Assembly: GCA_019186845.1 (NCBI GenBank)
Contig: JABARW010000030.1
Span: forward strand, 16,045 to 80,044
Source of the DNA: Planctomycetota bacterium
GTDB taxonomy: Bacteria; Planctomycetota; UBA8742; UBA2392
Direction of reading: 5' to 3'
DNA: 64,000 bases
Made by a program: the position numbers and the translations under genes. Shown here in pieces: positions 50,942 through 61,254 of the stretch; positions within the stretch are counted from its first letter, which is position 1; every line of letters starts with the position of its first letter. The notes beneath the pieces are model-generated. The model was not told the origin of the DNA. It was given only the letters and a program-made list of their open reading frames with translations, and searched no databases.

Positions 50942-53900
50942 TTACTCCTTCACCACGTCGCTGACGGTGCTGCCGTCCTTGCGGTGCAGTGTCATGTTCA
51001 GGGCCAGGCCCTTGATCTCGTTCACCAGCACGTCAAACGACACCGGGGTGCCGGGCTCGAGCACGTTCTCGCCCTTGACCATGCTTTCGTAGATCTTGGT
51101 GCGGCCCTCGACGTCGTCGGACTTCACGGTCAGCAGCTCCTGCAGCACGTTGGCCGCGCCGTAGGCTTCCAGCGCCCAGACTTCCATTTCGCCAAAACGC
51201 TGGCCGCCGCTGCGGGCCTTGCCGCCCAGGGGCTGCTGCGTGATGAGCGAGTAGGGGCCCGTAGCGCGGGCGTGGACTTTGTCGTCCACCAGGTGGTGCA
51301 GCTTCATCATGTACATGTAGCCCACGGAGACCTTCTGCTCGAAGGGCTGGCCGGTGCGCCCGTCATACAGCACGGACTTGCCGTCTTCGTCGAGGCCGGC
51401 CTCCTTGAGCATGGCCGTGATGTCCTGTTCCGAGGCGCCATTGAACACCGGCGTAATGCAGCGCAGACCCAGCTTGCGCGCCGCAAAGCCCAGGTGCAGC
51501 TCGAAGAGCTGGCCCACGTTCATGCGCGAGGGCACGCCCAGGGGGTTTAGCACCATCTGCACGGGGGTGCCGTCGGCGAGGAAAGGCATGTCCTCGACCT
51601 TCATGATCTTGGAGACCACGCCCTTGTTGCCGTGGCGGCCGGCGAACTTGTCGCCCACCGACAGCGTGCGCTTGGTGGCCAGTTCAACGACCACCTTCTC
51701 GAGCACACCCGTGGGCAACTCGTCGCCACGCGTGAGCTTGTGCACCACGCGGTTGAGTTTCTGCTCGGCCGTGCGCACCTTCTTGCGGCAGCGCGAAATG
51801 GCCTCTTCCACCAGGCGCACGGAACGGCCGGAAGCGCCGAAGGCCTCGGCGTCCAGGTTTTCCATCACCGTGGCCACTTCCTCAGCGGTCAGAGAGCCGC
51901 GCTCCTCGTCCGTGAGGATGCGCTTGAGAACCTTGCGGCCCGATTTGGGCTTCTCGCCCAGGGCCTCCTCAAGCTCGACCATGAGCAGGGCAAACTGCTC
52001 GCGCGCGGCCGCCAGATACTCTTCCGTGGCCCGCTTCTGCTCGAGTTTGACCTGCTTCTTCTCTTCCTCGGTCTGGGCGATGCGCTTGGAGAAGCGCTGG
52101 GTGTTGATGACGACGCCGTAGCTGCCGGCCGGCACTTCCAGGGAGTCGTTCTTCACGTCTTCGCCGGCCTTGCCGAAGATGGCGTGCAGCAGCTTTTCTT
52201 CGGGCGTGAGTTCACTCTTGGACTTCGGGGCCACCTTGCCCACAAGGATGTCGCCGGGGCCGACGCGGGTGCCGATGCGGATCACGCCGCCCTCGTCAAG
52301 GTTCTTGCGCTGGCGCTCGCCCACGTGCGGAATCTCGGGCGTGAACTCTTCGCGGCCCAGCTTGGTCTCGCGAATCTCGATCTCGAAGTCCTCGATGTGG
52401 ATCGAGGTAAACGTATCGCGGGCCAGCAGCTCTTCGCTAACCAGGATGGCGTCTTCGAAGTTGTAGCCGTCCCAGGGCATGAAGGCGAGGAGGATGTTGC
52501 GGCCCAGCGCCAGCTCGCCGTGGTGGGTGGCCGCGCCGTCCGCGATCACGTCGCCCTTCTTGACGCGGTCGCCTTCCTTCACGACGGGAACCTGGTTGAG
52601 GCAGGTGCGCTCGTTGAGGCCGACGAACTTGCGCAGGGTGTAAATCTCGTCGCCGATGATGATTTCCTTGCAGTCCGCGTAGCGCACCACGCCGTCGGCC
52701 TTGGCGCGCAGCACCATGCCCGAGTTGACGGCCACATGGCGTTCCATGCCGGTGCCGACCAGAGGCAGCTCCGTCAGAAGCAGCGGAACGGCTTGGCGCT
52801 GCATGTTCGAACCCATCAAGGCGCGGTTGGCGTCGTCGTGCTCAAGGAACGGGATCAGCGCGGCAGATACACCCACCATCTGCATGGAGCTGACGTCCAC
52901 CAGTTCGATTTCCCTGGCGCCGACCGTGATGAAATCGTGGCCCTTGCGTGCCGTGATGTGGTCACCCAGCAGGTTGCCCTTGTCGTCGACCCTGATGTCG
53001 GCCGGGGCGATGACCTTGTGGGTCTCTTCGTCGGCGCGCAGGTAGACCACTTCCTCCGTCACGCGGCCGTTCTTGACGGTGCGGTAGGGCGTGACCAGGA
53101 AGCCGTAGTCGTCGGTCTGGGCGTAGGTGCACAGGGACGAAATCAGGCCGATGTTCGTGCCTTCCGGCGTCTCGATGGGGCAGATGCGGCCGTAGTGCGA
53201 AATGTGAACGTCGCGCACTTCAAAGCCCGCGCGCTTGCGGTTGAGGCCGCCCGGGCCCAGGGCCGAGAGGCGGCGCTCATGGGTCAGCTGGCTCAGCGGG
53301 TTGGTCTGGTCCACGACCTGCGACAGCTCGCCGCGGCCGAAGAAGAAGGCCACGGCCGTGCTGATGGTCTTGGCATTGATCAGGTTGCGCGGCGTGGGCT
53401 GCTCTTCCAGGTTCATGCGCTCCTGGACGTTCTTCTTGAGCTTGAGAAAGCCCTTGCGCAGCTCGTCGCACACCAGCTCGTCGATGGTCTTGACGCGGCG
53501 GTTGCCGAGGTGGTCGATGTCGTCCGTGACGGCATTGGTGCCGGGCTTGCGCAGCTTGAGCAGGTAGTCGATGGCAAACTTGATGTCATCGGGCTGCAGG
53601 CTCTGCTTGTTTTCGTCGATGTCGCTGCCGAACTTGCGGTTGAGGCGGAAGCGCCCCACGCGTCCCAGGCGGTAGCGGGTGTCGTCGTAGAACTTCTCGT
53701 CGAACAGCGCGCTGGCCTTTTCCTTGGAAACGGGGTTGCCGGGCCGCAGGCGCAGGTAGATGCGCTCCAGGGCCTCTTCCTGGTTGGTCGTCGGGTCTTC
53801 CTGCAGGGAGTTGAGGATAATGGGGTCTTCGACCTCGGTGATGATCTCGACTTCCTTGACCTTCGACTTGACGATGTTCTTGGCCACGTCCGCCGAGATC

Positions 53901-54691
53901 AGAGTGCCGCCCTCTGCGATGATTTCACCCGTGTCCGGGTCCACGACGTCATTGACGGCGTAGCGGTTCTTGAGGGCGCTGACGGCCTTTTCCGTCCCGG
54001 TTTTGACCTTCTTGGTCGGGTAGAACTGCCGGATGATGGCCTCGTTCGTGCTGAGGTCGGGGCTCATGGCGCGGAAGAAGGTCATTGCGCTGAACTTGCC
54101 GCTCTGGTCAATGCGGATGCTCAACGTCTCCTTCTTGGTCACGGCCACTTCGATCCACGAGCCGCGCTCGGGGATGATCCAGCACTGGTGTAGCTTGCGG
54201 TTGTCCGCGCTGACCTCAAAGCCGAAGTCAATGCCGGGCGAGCGGTGGAGCTGGTTGACGATGACACGTTCGGCACCGTTGATGATGAACTCGCCGCCGC
54301 CAATCATCAGGGGCAGCTCGCCGAGATAGACATCCTCATCAATGCTCTTGCTGTCGCGATTGAGGCGCAGCTTGACCATGAGCGGGGCGCCGAAGGTCAG
54401 CTTCAGCGCGCGGCACTCGTCTGGCGTGTAGCGGGGCTCGCCGAGGTCATAGCTGATGAACTCGAGCCCGATGCTCTGGTCGTAGCTCTTGATCGGGAAG
54501 ATTTCATTGATGACGGATTGCAGGCCCATGGGGGCGCGCCGGCTCTGCGGCACGTCGGCCTGCAGGAAGCGCGCATAGCTATCCGTCTGAAGTTTGACCA
54601 GATTGGGCAGGTCCACCACGCCCATCGTGCGTCCGAAATTCTTGACCGGCGTGGTGTTTGTGACCCGCTGAGTTTCGTCAACGACCGCCAT
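50942..54691 (-). CDS. rpoB: RNA polymerase beta subunit
   Basis: The 1249-residue protein includes the rifampicin-pocket segment [20 protein letters not shown] with the key D516, H526 and S531 equivalents unchanged (E. coli numbering), [18 protein letters not shown], and the C-terminal [20 protein letters not shown]. Val replaces Phe514 and Met515, and Thr replaces Asn518, which are natural variants rather than known high-level resistance changes. It is preceded by a 315-bp hairpin-rich spacer after rplL. Confidence 0.99.
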   Translation of the reverse strand: MAVVDETQRVTNTTPVKNFGRTMGVVDLPNLVKLQTDSYARFLQADVPQSRRAPMGLQSVINEIFPIKSYDQSIGLEFISYDLGEPRYTPDECRALKLTFGAPLMVKLRLNRDSKSIDEDVYLGELPLMIGGGEFIINGAERVIVNQLHRSPGIDFGFEVSADNRKLHQCWIIPERGSWIEVAVTKKETLSIRIDQSGKFSAMTFFRAMSPDLSTNEAIIRQFYPTKKVKTGTEKAVSALKNRYAVNDVVDPDTGEIIAEGGTLISADVAKNIVKSKVKEVEIITEVEDPIILNSLQEDPTTNQEEALERIYLRLRPGNPVSKEKASALFDEKFYDDTRYRLGRVGRFRLNRKFGSDIDENKQSLQPDDIKFAIDYLLKLRKPGTNAVTDDIDHLGNRRVKTIDELVCDELRKGFLKLKKNVQERMNLEEQPTPRNLINAKTISTAVAFFFGRGELSQVVDQTNPLSQLTHERRLSALGPGGLNRKRAGFEVRDVHISHYGRICPIETPEGTNIGLISSLCTYAQTDDYGFLVTPYRTVKNGRVTEEVVYLRADEETHKVIAPADIRVDDKGNLLGDHITARKGHDFITVGAREIELVDVSSMQMVGVSAALIPFLEHDDANRALMGSNMQRQAVPLLLTELPLVGTGMERHVAVNSGMVLRAKADGVVRYADCKEIIIGDEIYTLRKFVGLNERTCLNQVPVVKEGDRVKKGDVIADGAATHHGELALGRNILLAFMPWDGYNFEDAILVSEELLARDTFTSIHIEDFEIEIRETKLGREEFTPEIPHVGERQRKNLDEGGVIRIGTRVGPGDILVGKVAPKSKSELTPEEKLLHAIFGKAGEDVKNDSLEVPAGSYGVVINTQRFSKRIAQTEEEKKQVKLEQKRATEEYLAAAREQFALLMVELEEALGEKPKSGRKVLKRILTDEERGSLTAEEVATVMENLDAEAFGASGRSVRLVEEAISRCRKKVRTAEQKLNRVVHKLTRGDELPTGVLEKVVVELATKRTLSVGDKFAGRHGNKGVVSKIMKVEDMPFLADGTPVQMVLNPLGVPSRMNVGQLFELHLGFAARKLGLRCITPVFNGASEQDITAMLKEAGLDEDGKSVLYDGRTGQPFEQKVSVGYMYMMKLHHLVDDKVHARATGPYSLITQQPLGGKARSGGQRFGEMEVWALEAYGAANVLQELLTVKSDDVEGRTKIYESMVKGENVLEPGTPVSFDVLVNEIKGLALNMTLHRKDGSTVSDVVKE

Positions 54692-55006
54692 GATGACTCC
54701 AGTTTGCTGTGCGACCGAAGCTCCCCGTCGTGTGGGGGAGCGACACTGCCGCGCGCTGTCTTCCTGCAGGCGCCGGGGATTTGGCCCCGCATCGCCGTGA
54801 TCAAAACATTGGCACTGCCTGAACCTTTAAACACAACCGGGGCATTTTGGCCGGGGAGCCAAAAGCCCTTGCATTTTGAACTTGCTGCCTGATTTCCCGG
54901 TGGGCCCTGGCCGTTCCCTTACGGCCGGGGGCGCACCCTTCTGATTTCAGGCGCTCGTACGGTTGTGGGGCCGTGGCGCGGCAAGCCGCGCCACGGCAAT
55001 TCGGGA
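54692..55006 (-). promoter_or_regulatory. Hairpin-rich rplL-rpoB spacer
   Basis: I see no gene here. In transcription order the spacer holds a 12-bp stem CCGTGGCGCGGC (54971-54996), a GGCCGT/ACGGCC hairpin (54904-54932), a GGGCTTTTGGC/GCCAAAATGCCC hairpin (54840-54868), a GGGG/CCCC hairpin (54775-54788) and CTCCCC/GGGGAG (54721-54740). None has a clear T run. In E. coli this interval carries the attenuator and RNase III site that set the ribosomal protein to polymerase ratio; the same role is inferred. Confidence 0.5.
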
Positions 55007-55408
55007 CTACTTCAACTCGACCTTGGCGCCGGCCTCTTCCAGCTTCTTCTTGAGGCCTTCGGCTTCGTCCTTGGGCAGGTTTTCCTTCACCGGCTTGGGA
55101 GCGCCTTCGACCAGGGCCTTGGCTTCCGCCAGGCCAAGGCCGGTGGCCTCGCGCACGACCTTGATGACCGGGATCTTCTTGTCCGCGGCGGCCAGGCTGG
55201 CCAGCACCACGGTGAACTCGGTCTTGGCAGCCGCAGCGGCCGGAGCAGCACCACCGCCGCCACCAGCCGGGGCAGCCACGGCAACCGCGGCGGCCTGGGC
55301 CTTGACGTCGAACTTCTCTTCGAACGCCTTCACGAAGTCACGGACCTCAAGCAGGTTCCAGCTTGCCACCTCGTTGAGGACCTTCTCGATCTTTTCAGCA
55401 ACGGCCAT
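55007..55408 (-). CDS. rplL: 50S ribosomal protein L7/L12
   Basis: The ATG at 55408 gives 133 residues ([20 protein letters not shown]), a flexible Ala/Gly hinge ([16 protein letters not shown]) and the factor-binding C-terminal domain ([20 protein letters not shown]). It forms the stalk that recruits elongation factors. Confidence 0.98.
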   Translation of the reverse strand: MAVAEKIEKVLNEVASWNLLEVRDFVKAFEEKFDVKAQAAAVAVAAPAGGGGGAAPAAAAAKTEFTVVLASLAAADKKIPVIKVVREATGLGLAEAKALVEGAPKPVKENLPKDEAEGLKKKLEEAGAKVELK

Positions 55409-55582
55409 GTCACACTCCTCGTTTTCGCAGTAATCGGGCGGGATGGTCCCGTCCTCCTGCTTGCAGATTGCACACGCAGCCTGCAGTTCGCAGCCAGCTT
55501 TGGAAACCGTCCTTTCGGACCGCCTCCCCATTCCAAGCCGGCTGCTGGCTGCTTGCTGCCGGCGGACAGAAATTGACCAAAA

Positions 55583-56149
55583 CTACGCCTGGGGCTGAGC
55601 TTTCTCCAGCTTCTCGGCCAGGGCATTGAAACCATAAGCCACCTGGGCATATCCGGCCTGGAACGCTGCCGCCAGTTTCTGGGGCACGGCCAGGAAGTCG
55701 CCGGCCAGGGTGCTGAGCAGCTCGCGGCGACCGGGCAATGAGGCCGAAGCCTCCACCTGGGCGACGTCCAGCACGTCCTTGCCCATCTGGCCGCCCTTGA
55801 GCTTGATGGTGTTCTTGTGCTCGGCCAGCCACTTCTGGGTGAATTTGGCAACGTCCACGGTGCCGTCGCCGCCGAAAATCAGGCCTGAGGCGCCCTTGAG
55901 CACGCGTTGCTTCTTGGGCAGCTTGGCGTCGTGCTCGATGAGGGGCTTGAGCCCGCGCTCCTTCAAAGCGTGGACGGCAATGGAGTTCTTGACCACTTCC
56001 ATCTGAAGCTTGGCCTTGCGCAGCTCGGCGCGGAACAGCGCCATTTTCTCGCTGTTCAGACCCTGGTAATCGATGACGACCACGTTATCGATCGGACCCA
56101 GTTTGCGGTCGAGCTGGCTCTTCAGCATTACATTCAGTGCATTGGGCAT
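55583..56149 (-). CDS. rplJ: 50S ribosomal protein L10
   Basis: The 188-residue L10 anchors L7/L12 dimers to the ribosome. It starts [20 protein letters not shown] and contains [20 protein letters not shown]. The C-terminal helix that binds L12 ends [10 protein letters not shown]. The spacer to rplL is unusually long (174 bp). Confidence 0.97.
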   Translation of the reverse strand: MPNALNVMLKSQLDRKLGPIDNVVVIDYQGLNSEKMALFRAELRKAKLQMEVVKNSIAVHALKERGLKPLIEHDAKLPKKQRVLKGASGLIFGGDGTVDVAKFTQKWLAEHKNTIKLKGGQMGKDVLDVAQVEASASLPGRRELLSTLAGDFLAVPQKLAAAFQAGYAQVAYGFNALAEKLEKAQPQA

Positions 56150-56170
56150 GTTCGCTCTCCGGCTCTCGCG

Positions 56171-56881
56171 CTACTCTTCGGCCGCGGCCTGCTGTTCCAC
56201 GGCCACCGAAACTCCGGGGCTCATTGTGGAAGCCACGCTGACGCGCTCAATGAAATGGCCCTTGACCGTCGAAGGACGCAGCGACTGCACATGGTTCACG
56301 ATGTGCTTCAGATTGTCCGCCAGCTTGGCGGCGGCAAAACTGCGCTTGCCAATCGGCACGTGGATGTTGCCGCCGGCGTCCGTACGGTACTCAACCTTGC
56401 CGGCGACGAATTCCTTGACCGCCTGCTCCACGTTCTCTGTCACCGTGCCGGCCTTGGGCGTAGGCATCAGGTTCTTGGGGCCCAGGATCTTGCCCAGGCG
56501 GCCCACATTACGCATCTGATTGGGGTGTGCGATGGCGACGTCGAAATCCAGCCAACCGCCCTCCACTTCCTTGGCCAGTTCGGCCCCGCCGACCTTGATG
56601 GCCCCGGCCTTGAGCGCGGCTTCGGCATCCTTGCCTTCCGCAAACGCGATCACGCGCATGCTCTTGCCCAGGCCGTGCGGCAGGGAAACCGCGCCGCGCA
56701 GATTCTGCTCGGCCTTCTTGGGGTCCACGTTGAGCTTGATGGCCAGGTTGACGGTCTCGTCAAACTTCGCCTTGGGGAAGCTCGAAAGGATTTTCACCGC
56801 CTCGTCCGCGGTGTAACGCTGGCCCGCGACCACAGCCTTGGCCGCGTCGCGATACCTCTTGCTGCGCTTGCGTTCTTTCAT
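56171..56881 (-). CDS. rplA: 50S ribosomal protein L1
   Basis: The ATG at 56881 ([20 protein letters not shown], 236 residues) is preferred to a GTG two codons upstream. Conserved [20 protein letters not shown] is present. L1 forms the mobile stalk at the E site and in E. coli represses its own operon. Confidence 0.97.
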   Translation of the reverse strand: MKERKRSKRYRDAAKAVVAGQRYTADEAVKILSSFPKAKFDETVNLAIKLNVDPKKAEQNLRGAVSLPHGLGKSMRVIAFAEGKDAEAALKAGAIKVGGAELAKEVEGGWLDFDVAIAHPNQMRNVGRLGKILGPKNLMPTPKAGTVTENVEQAVKEFVAGKVEYRTDAGGNIHVPIGKRSFAAAKLADNLKHIVNHVQSLRPSTVKGHFIERVSVASTMSPGVSVAVEQQAAAEE

Positions 56882-56985
56882 GTTCACTCTCGTTGGCAGT
56901 CTGTTGCTGTCTTCTGCCCTGTTTGCGCGACACCGACAGTCCGTGCCACGCCTGCCGAAATCGACGGCCCGTCCCTGCGATCTTG

Positions 56986-57411
56986 CTAGTCCACGACCTG
57001 CACGCCCATGCTGCGTGCAGTACCGGCGACCACGCGCACGGCAGCCTCGAGGCTGCCCGCGTTGAGGTCGTTCATTTTTGCCTTGGCCACTTCCTCAAGC
57101 TGCTTGCGCGTTACCGTACCGACCTTTTCGCGGCCGGGCATCTTGGCGCCCTTTTCAATCTTCATGGCCGTGCGGATCAGCACCGAGGCCGGCGGGCTCT
57201 TGATGATGAACTCGAAGGACTTGTCCTTAAAGATCGTGATTTCGATGGGCAGCGTCATCCCCATCTTGTCACGCGAGCGGTCGTTGAACTGCTTCACGAA
57301 CGCGGCAATGTTCACGCCGTGCTGGCCCAGCGCCGGACCTACCGGCGGAGCCGGCGTTGCCTGCCCGCCGGGGCACTGCAATTTGACCTTTGCGACGATT
57401 TCTTTAGCCAT
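56986..57411 (-). CDS. rplK: 50S ribosomal protein L11
   Basis: The 141-residue protein starts [20 protein letters not shown] and contains [20 protein letters not shown] and the C-terminal [13 protein letters not shown]11 supports the GTPase centre and the stringent response. The usual length and order (nusG-rplK-rplA) are kept. Confidence 0.98.
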   Translation of the reverse strand: MAKEIVAKVKLQCPGGQATPAPPVGPALGQHGVNIAAFVKQFNDRSRDKMGMTLPIEITIFKDKSFEFIIKSPPASVLIRTAMKIEKGAKMPGREKVGTVTRKQLEEVAKAKMNDLNAGSLEAAVRVVAGTARSMGVQVVD

Positions 57412-57511
57412 GACTTGCTCACTTTGATGCGAAGGTGGGTTCTGGACTGGGGCCCTTGATCTGGCGCAGAATCCAAAGCCCGGAATTCAGAATCCTCAGT
57501 CAACGATGCCG

Positions 57512-58090
57512 CTATCCGTGTTCGACCTGCCAGTACTCCAGCCACACCGGAGTGGCGCGGCCAAAAATCGTAACGATAACCTTCACCTTGCCCTGCTCCG
57601 TGTCCACGTCTTCGACGTTTCCTTCGAATCCGTCGAAGGGCCCGTCCTTGATCTTGACGGCGTCGCCCTTCTTGAAATCGATCTTGACTTCCTTTTCCTC
57701 GCCCTCAGGCTTGGGCTCGGAAATCTTGAGAATCTTGCGCACGTCGTCGTCGCTCATGGGTACGGGCTTGTCACGGTCGCCCACGAAATCGCCCACGCCG
57801 GGCGTCTCGCGGATCAGGTGATAGGCCTGCCCGTTGATCTTGTAGCGCTGGTCGGCGTCATCTTCCTGGGCCTCGATGGTGTCGATCTCGAGGTAAAGGT
57901 AGCCGGGATAGACCTTGCGCGTGCGTTCACGCTTCTTGCCGCCCTTGATTTCCTGCACCGTTTCGGTGGGGATGACCATGCGGCCAAACAGCGTCTCGAG
58001 CCCGTGAGACTTCACGCGCTTCTGCAGGTTCTCCTGGATCTTCTCCTCCCGGGAACTCTGCACCCTCAAGACGTACCACATCAACCCCAT
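57512..58090 (-). CDS. nusG: Transcription termination/antitermination protein NusG
   Basis: From the ATG at 58090 the protein has 192 residues (MGLMWYVLRVQSSREEKIQE). An NGN domain with VYPGYLYLEIDT is followed by a KOW domain (FKKGDAVKIKDGPFDGFEGN). The NGN domain carries an acidic insertion (EAQEDDADQRYK). NusG binds the polymerase clamp and couples transcription to translation. It is 40 bp downstream of secE. Confidence 0.97.
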   Translation of the reverse strand: MGLMWYVLRVQSSREEKIQENLQKRVKSHGLETLFGRMVIPTETVQEIKGGKKRERTRKVYPGYLYLEIDTIEAQEDDADQRYKINGQAYHLIRETPGVGDFVGDRDKPVPMSDDDVRKILKISEPKPEGEEKEVKIDFKKGDAVKIKDGPFDGFEGNVEDVDTEQGKVKVIVTIFGRATPVWLEYWQVEHG

Positions 58091-58130
58091 GGCCAACTCG
58101 ATTCTCTTTAGAGCGTCTGTCTTCGTTGAA

Positions 58131-58691
58131 CTACTTCTTGGGCGTCTCCGACCTGCGCGGTGCGGCGTCATCCTGCGGCGGGTCGAGGCGCAGCACCATG
58201 GTGACCACGCGGCCCCAGCCCACGTTCTGCCAGGGTTGCTTCTGCAGCACACCCACGGTGAAGCTGAAGGTCAGGTCCATCACGAAAATGATGGCGGCAA
58301 ACCACGCCACGTAATAGAGCGTGACGGCCGTAGCGCGCTTGACCTCGGGTTTGGAGGCCCAGCGCACCTTCTTCAGCTCCGCCTCCGTGGCGATCAGCAG
58401 GTCGGCAAAGCGCGGCGTGTTGAGATAGGCCCGCAGCCCGGCCAGACCCGCCACAAACACACCCAAGGCGATGAACAGGCTGGGCGTGATCCACTCGGTC
58501 AGGGGCCCGCCGCCCTTGACAACGGAGGAGCCAAACCAGGGGTCGTCAATACCCAGCAGGCGGTCCAAGCGGGTGTTGCCATAGTGAAACATCGCATAGC
58601 AGCACCAGATCAACAGGCCCAGCAGCAGCAGCAGCGCAAAGGAACGCGCCTGCCTGCCTGCCCCACGCCTGTAGTTCTCGAACACCGCCAT
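58131..58691 (-). CDS. secE: SecE subunit of the Sec translocase, extended
   Basis: The conserved SecE amphipathic segment ELKKVRWASKPEVKRATAVT precedes the last membrane helix (VAWFAAIIFVMDLTFSF). The protein has 186 residues and three predicted membrane helices, with extra ones near residues 18-35 and 68-86, unlike the short single-helix form of many bacteria. Extra N-terminal helices are known from E. coli and other lineages. It is flanked by tRNA-Trp and nusG. Confidence 0.93.
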   Translation of the reverse strand: MAVFENYRRGAGRQARSFALLLLLGLLIWCCYAMFHYGNTRLDRLLGIDDPWFGSSVVKGGGPLTEWITPSLFIALGVFVAGLAGLRAYLNTPRFADLLIATEAELKKVRWASKPEVKRATAVTLYYVAWFAAIIFVMDLTFSFTVGVLQKQPWQNVGWGRVVTMVLRLDPPQDDAAPRRSETPKK

Positions 58692-58720
58692 GTTGCCTCT
58701 CCGTCCTTACTTCCAGGTTC

Positions 58721-58796
58721 TGGCACGGCGGGAGGGAATCGAACCCCCAACCTGCGGTTTTGGAAACCGCTGCTCTGCCAGTTGAGCTACCGCCGT
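58721..58796 (-). tRNA. tRNA-Trp (anticodon CCA)
   Basis: The minus strand folds into a full cloverleaf: acceptor ACGGCGG/CCGCCGT, anticodon arm GCGGT-TTCCAAA-ACCGC with anticodon CCA, and T loop GGTTCGATTCC. The 3' CCA is encoded. It lies between rpmG and secE, the place a tRNA-Trp occupies in several other bacteria. Confidence 0.97.
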
Positions 58797-58881
58797 AGAT
58801 TCAATCTCGAATGGATAATTGCGAATGTCGAATGCGCTGCCCATCAACTCCCAATTCGACATTGACCATTCGCAATTGCCC
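58797..58881. repeat. Imperfect inverted repeat between rpmG and tRNA-Trp
   Basis: On the minus strand AATTGCGAATGGTCAATGTC near the rpmG stop is matched by an inverted, shorter version (revcomp AATTGCGAATGTCGAATG) near the tRNA, so the two can pair with a small bulge. Composition is AT-richer than surrounding genes. No gene is visible. Confidence 0.5.
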
Positions 58882-59049
58882 CTACTTCTTCTTTTCCTTG
58901 TGCAGCGTGTGCTTCTTCAGCTTGGCGCTGTACTTCTTCAGCTCCAGCTTCTTGATGTTCTGTCCCTTGACGCGCTTCTGCGTGCGGTAGTGGCGGACGC
59001 CGGACTCCGAGCACTCCAGAAACACGTATTCGCGATTCTCACCCGCCAT
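58882..59049 (-). CDS. rpmG: 50S ribosomal protein L33
   Basis: The 55-residue reading MAGENREYVFLECSESGVRH onward ends with LELKKYSAKLKKHTLHKEKK and matches L33. Only one Cys remains at the positions of the zinc pairs (ECSESG), so it is the zinc-independent form. L33 sits near the E site. It lies between tuf and tRNA-Trp. Confidence 0.95.
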   Translation of the reverse strand: MAGENREYVFLECSESGVRHYRTQKRVKGQNIKKLELKKYSAKLKKHTLHKEKKK

Positions 59050-59076
59050 GGCTTTCTTCTTTTCGACTCGCGCACC

Positions 59077-59099
59077 GGGGAGGGCGCCAAGCCCTCCCC
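59077..59099 (-). terminator. Hairpin between tuf and rpmG
   Basis: A perfect 9-bp stem GGGGAGGGC/GCCCTCCCC with a 5-nt loop lies about 50 bp after the tuf stop. No T run follows on the minus strand; it may be a partial terminator or RNA-processing site. Confidence 0.4.
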
Positions 59100-59150
59100 C
59101 GATCGCGGGCCCACGCGCTCAGGCGCGGGGCTCTGTTCCGTCTGCCAGGA

Positions 59151-60350
59151 CTACTTGATCACCTTCACAACCTTGCCGGCGCCGACGGTGCGGCCGCCTT
59201 CACGGATGGCGAAGTTGGAACCCTCGTCCATGGCCACGGGCTTGCCCAGCTTCACCTTCAGGCTCACCGTGTCGCCGGGCATCACCATCTCCGCGCCGCC
59301 GAGCAGGTCCGCCGAGCCCGTTACGTCCGTGGTGCGGAAGTAGAACTGCGGGCGGTAGCCGGAGAAGAACGGCGTGTGGCGGCCGCCTTCTTCCTTGGTC
59401 AGGATGTAGCACTGGCACTCGAACTCCGTGTGCGGCTTGATCGTGCCCGGCTTGGCAATCACCATGCCGCGCTCGATGTCCTTCTTTTCCACGCCGCGCA
59501 GCAGCACGCCGACGTTGTCGCCAGCGAGGCCTTCACCGAGTTCCTTCTGGAACATTTCGACACCGGTGATGGTGGAGGGGAAGGGCAGCTCGCGCAGGCC
59601 GACGATTTCAACGTTGTCGCCGACCTTGACCTTGCCGCGCTCGATACGGCCCGTGGCCACCGTGCCGCGTCCCGAGATGCTGAACACGTCTTCGACGGAC
59701 AGCATGAAGGGCTTGTCGACTTCGCGCACGGGCTCCGGAATCGAGTTGTCCAGCGCGTTGAGCAGATCAACGATGCACTTGGTCTTGCCCGCGTCGCCGG
59801 GGTTTTCCAGGGCGGCCTTGGCGTTGCCGCGGATGATCGGAATCTTGTCGCCGGGGAACTTGTACTTGTTGAGCAGCTCACGCACTTCGAGCTCAACGAG
59901 TTCCAGCAGTTCCGGGTCGTCGACCAGATCGACCTTGTTCAGGAACACCACGAGCGCCGGCACGTTCACCTGGCGGGCGAGCAGGACGTGCTCACGCGTC
60001 TGGGGCATGGGGCCGGTGTCGGCGGCGACCACCAGGATCGCGCCGTCCATCTGGGCGGCGCCGGTGATCATGTTCTTGATGAAGTCGGCGTGGCCGGGGC
60101 AGTCGACGTGCGCGTAGTGGCGCTTTTCCGTCTCGTACTCCACGTGGGCCGCGGCGATGGTCACGGTCTTGTTCGCATCGCGAACCGTGCCGCCCTTGGT
60201 GATTTCGGCGTAGGTCTTGGCCTTGGCGTGGCCCTTGGCCGCGCTGACGGCCACCAGCGCCGCCGTAAGGGTGGACTTGCCGTGGTCGATGTGCCCGATG
60301 GTGCCGACGTTGACGTGCGGCTTTGTGCGTTGGAAGGTCTCACGCGCCAT
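59151..60350 (-). CDS. tuf: Elongation factor Tu
   Basis: The 399-residue GTPase has G1 [10 protein letters not shown]3 DCPGHADF and G4 NKVD, and full domains II and III, ending with [12 protein letters not shown]-Tu delivers aminoacyl-tRNA to the ribosome. It lies directly downstream of four tRNA genes, and its 144-bp leader contains a GGTCTGC/GCAGACC hairpin (60403-60419). This is the only tuf copy visible here; the usual second copy after fusA is absent. Confidence 0.99.
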   Translation of the reverse strand: MARETFQRTKPHVNVGTIGHIDHGKSTLTAALVAVSAAKGHAKAKTYAEITKGGTVRDANKTVTIAAAHVEYETEKRHYAHVDCPGHADFIKNMITGAAQMDGAILVVAADTGPMPQTREHVLLARQVNVPALVVFLNKVDLVDDPELLELVELEVRELLNKYKFPGDKIPIIRGNAKAALENPGDAGKTKCIVDLLNALDNSIPEPVREVDKPFMLSVEDVFSISGRGTVATGRIERGKVKVGDNVEIVGLRELPFPSTITGVEMFQKELGEGLAGDNVGVLLRGVEKKDIERGMVIAKPGTIKPHTEFECQCYILTKEEGGRHTPFFSGYRPQFYFRTTDVTGSADLLGGAEMVMPGDTVSLKVKLGKPVAMDEGSNFAIREGGRTVGAGKVVKVIK

Positions 60351-60494
60351 GTCTTCTCATGCTCCTCGTCTTGGTCGCCGCGCGGCGGCCCCCGGGGTTG
60401 TTGGTCTGCACCGCAGACCTCCGGGAATCTTCCCAATAAACCAAACTGCTACCGTTTCACTGCCTTGCGTCCGGAACCTCCGGCCGCGGAAATC

Positions 60495-60569
<75 letters not shown>

Positions 60570-60650
60570 TTGTGGATTCACTTCCGGTTCGCGCCAAAGG
60601 CCGCGGCGCCGGAGTTTCTTGTCAAACCCTGGCGCCTGGCGTCAGGAGTC

Positions 60651-60725
60651 TGGAGCGGGCGATGGGATTCGAACCCACGACACTCTGCTTGGAAGGCAGA
60701 AGCTCTACCACTGAGCTACGCCCGC
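60651..60725 (-). tRNA. tRNA-Gly (anticodon TCC)
   Basis: Cloverleaf on the minus strand: acceptor GCGGGCG/CGCCCGC, anticodon arm TCTGC-CTTCCAA-GCAGA, T loop GGTTCGAATCC, encoded CCA. Equivalent in position to E. coli glyT. Confidence 0.97.
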
Positions 60726-60730
60726 GAAGA

Positions 60731-60815
60731 TGGTGGGCAGAGCAGGATTCGAACCTGCGAAGGCATAGCCACCTGATTTACAGTCAGGCCCCTTTAGCCA
60801 CTTGGGTATCTGCCC
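60731..60815 (-). tRNA. tRNA-Tyr (anticodon GTA)
   Basis: A class II tRNA with a long variable arm: acceptor GGGCAGA/TCTGCCC, anticodon arm CCTGA-CTGTAAA-TCAGG, T loop GGTTCGAATCC, encoded CCA. Only 5 bp separate it from tRNA-Gly. Equivalent to E. coli tyrU. Confidence 0.97.
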
Positions 60816-61005
60816 GTGAATCCTCAATTTTCGGCGGGTCCGCCCGCCCTGCTGCATTCCCCGGTTGTATGTCGGCCCTGCTTCAATTTCACGCCACGCG
60901 AACCCGGTCGGGCCCGCGTGGCGGTGGTTGTCTCCGCCTGTTTTCGCGCCACCGGGCGCGTTTTCTGCTGTCAGCCCCTGGGGCCTTGCGCTCATCCTGC
61001 AAGGC

Positions 61006-61080
61006 TGGAGCTGGCGGCGAGAATCGAACTCGCAACCGCCGGTTTACAAAACCGGTGCTCTACCATTGAGCTACGCCAGC
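61006..61080 (-). tRNA. tRNA-Thr (anticodon TGT)
   Basis: Cloverleaf on the minus strand: acceptor GCTGGCG/CGCCAGC, anticodon arm CCGGT-TTTGTAA-ACCGG, T loop AGTTCGATTCT, encoded CCA. It is the first gene of the tRNA-tuf group, equivalent to E. coli thrU, and is 190 bp from tRNA-Tyr. Confidence 0.97.
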
Positions 61081-61104
61081 AAGGCGGCCCAAATTGGAGC
61101 GGAG

Positions 61105-61132
61105 AAGATAGCAATCATTTCCCGGCCTGCAA
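61105..61132 (-). promoter_or_regulatory. Candidate promoter of the tRNA-tuf group
   Basis: On the minus strand TTGCAG (61127-61132) and TATCTT (61105-61110) are 16 bp apart, ending about 25 bp before the first tRNA. It is the best match in the 174-bp divergent spacer. Confidence 0.45.
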
Positions 61133-61254
61133 TGGGTTGCCTCAAATTCCGGCACGGGCCTACTGTCTCCGCCATCCGGGGCTCTTGAGCGGGCTTCATT
61201 TGCCTCCTTGGGCCCGGGCCTCTATCATGTCGCCCCGGCCATTTTCTCCCGCCC

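Noticed and set aside
53293-53360. Possible rifampicin-resistance substitutions in RpoB
   Set aside because: The main resistance positions keep the sensitive residues; the changes seen are natural-variant type.
51632-54193. Very long open frame on the plus strand opposite rpoB (about 850 codons), with similar ones opposite rpoC and fusA
   Set aside because: Such frames arise because the GC-rich third positions of the true genes exclude stops on the opposite strand. Their products are compositionally odd and match no family.
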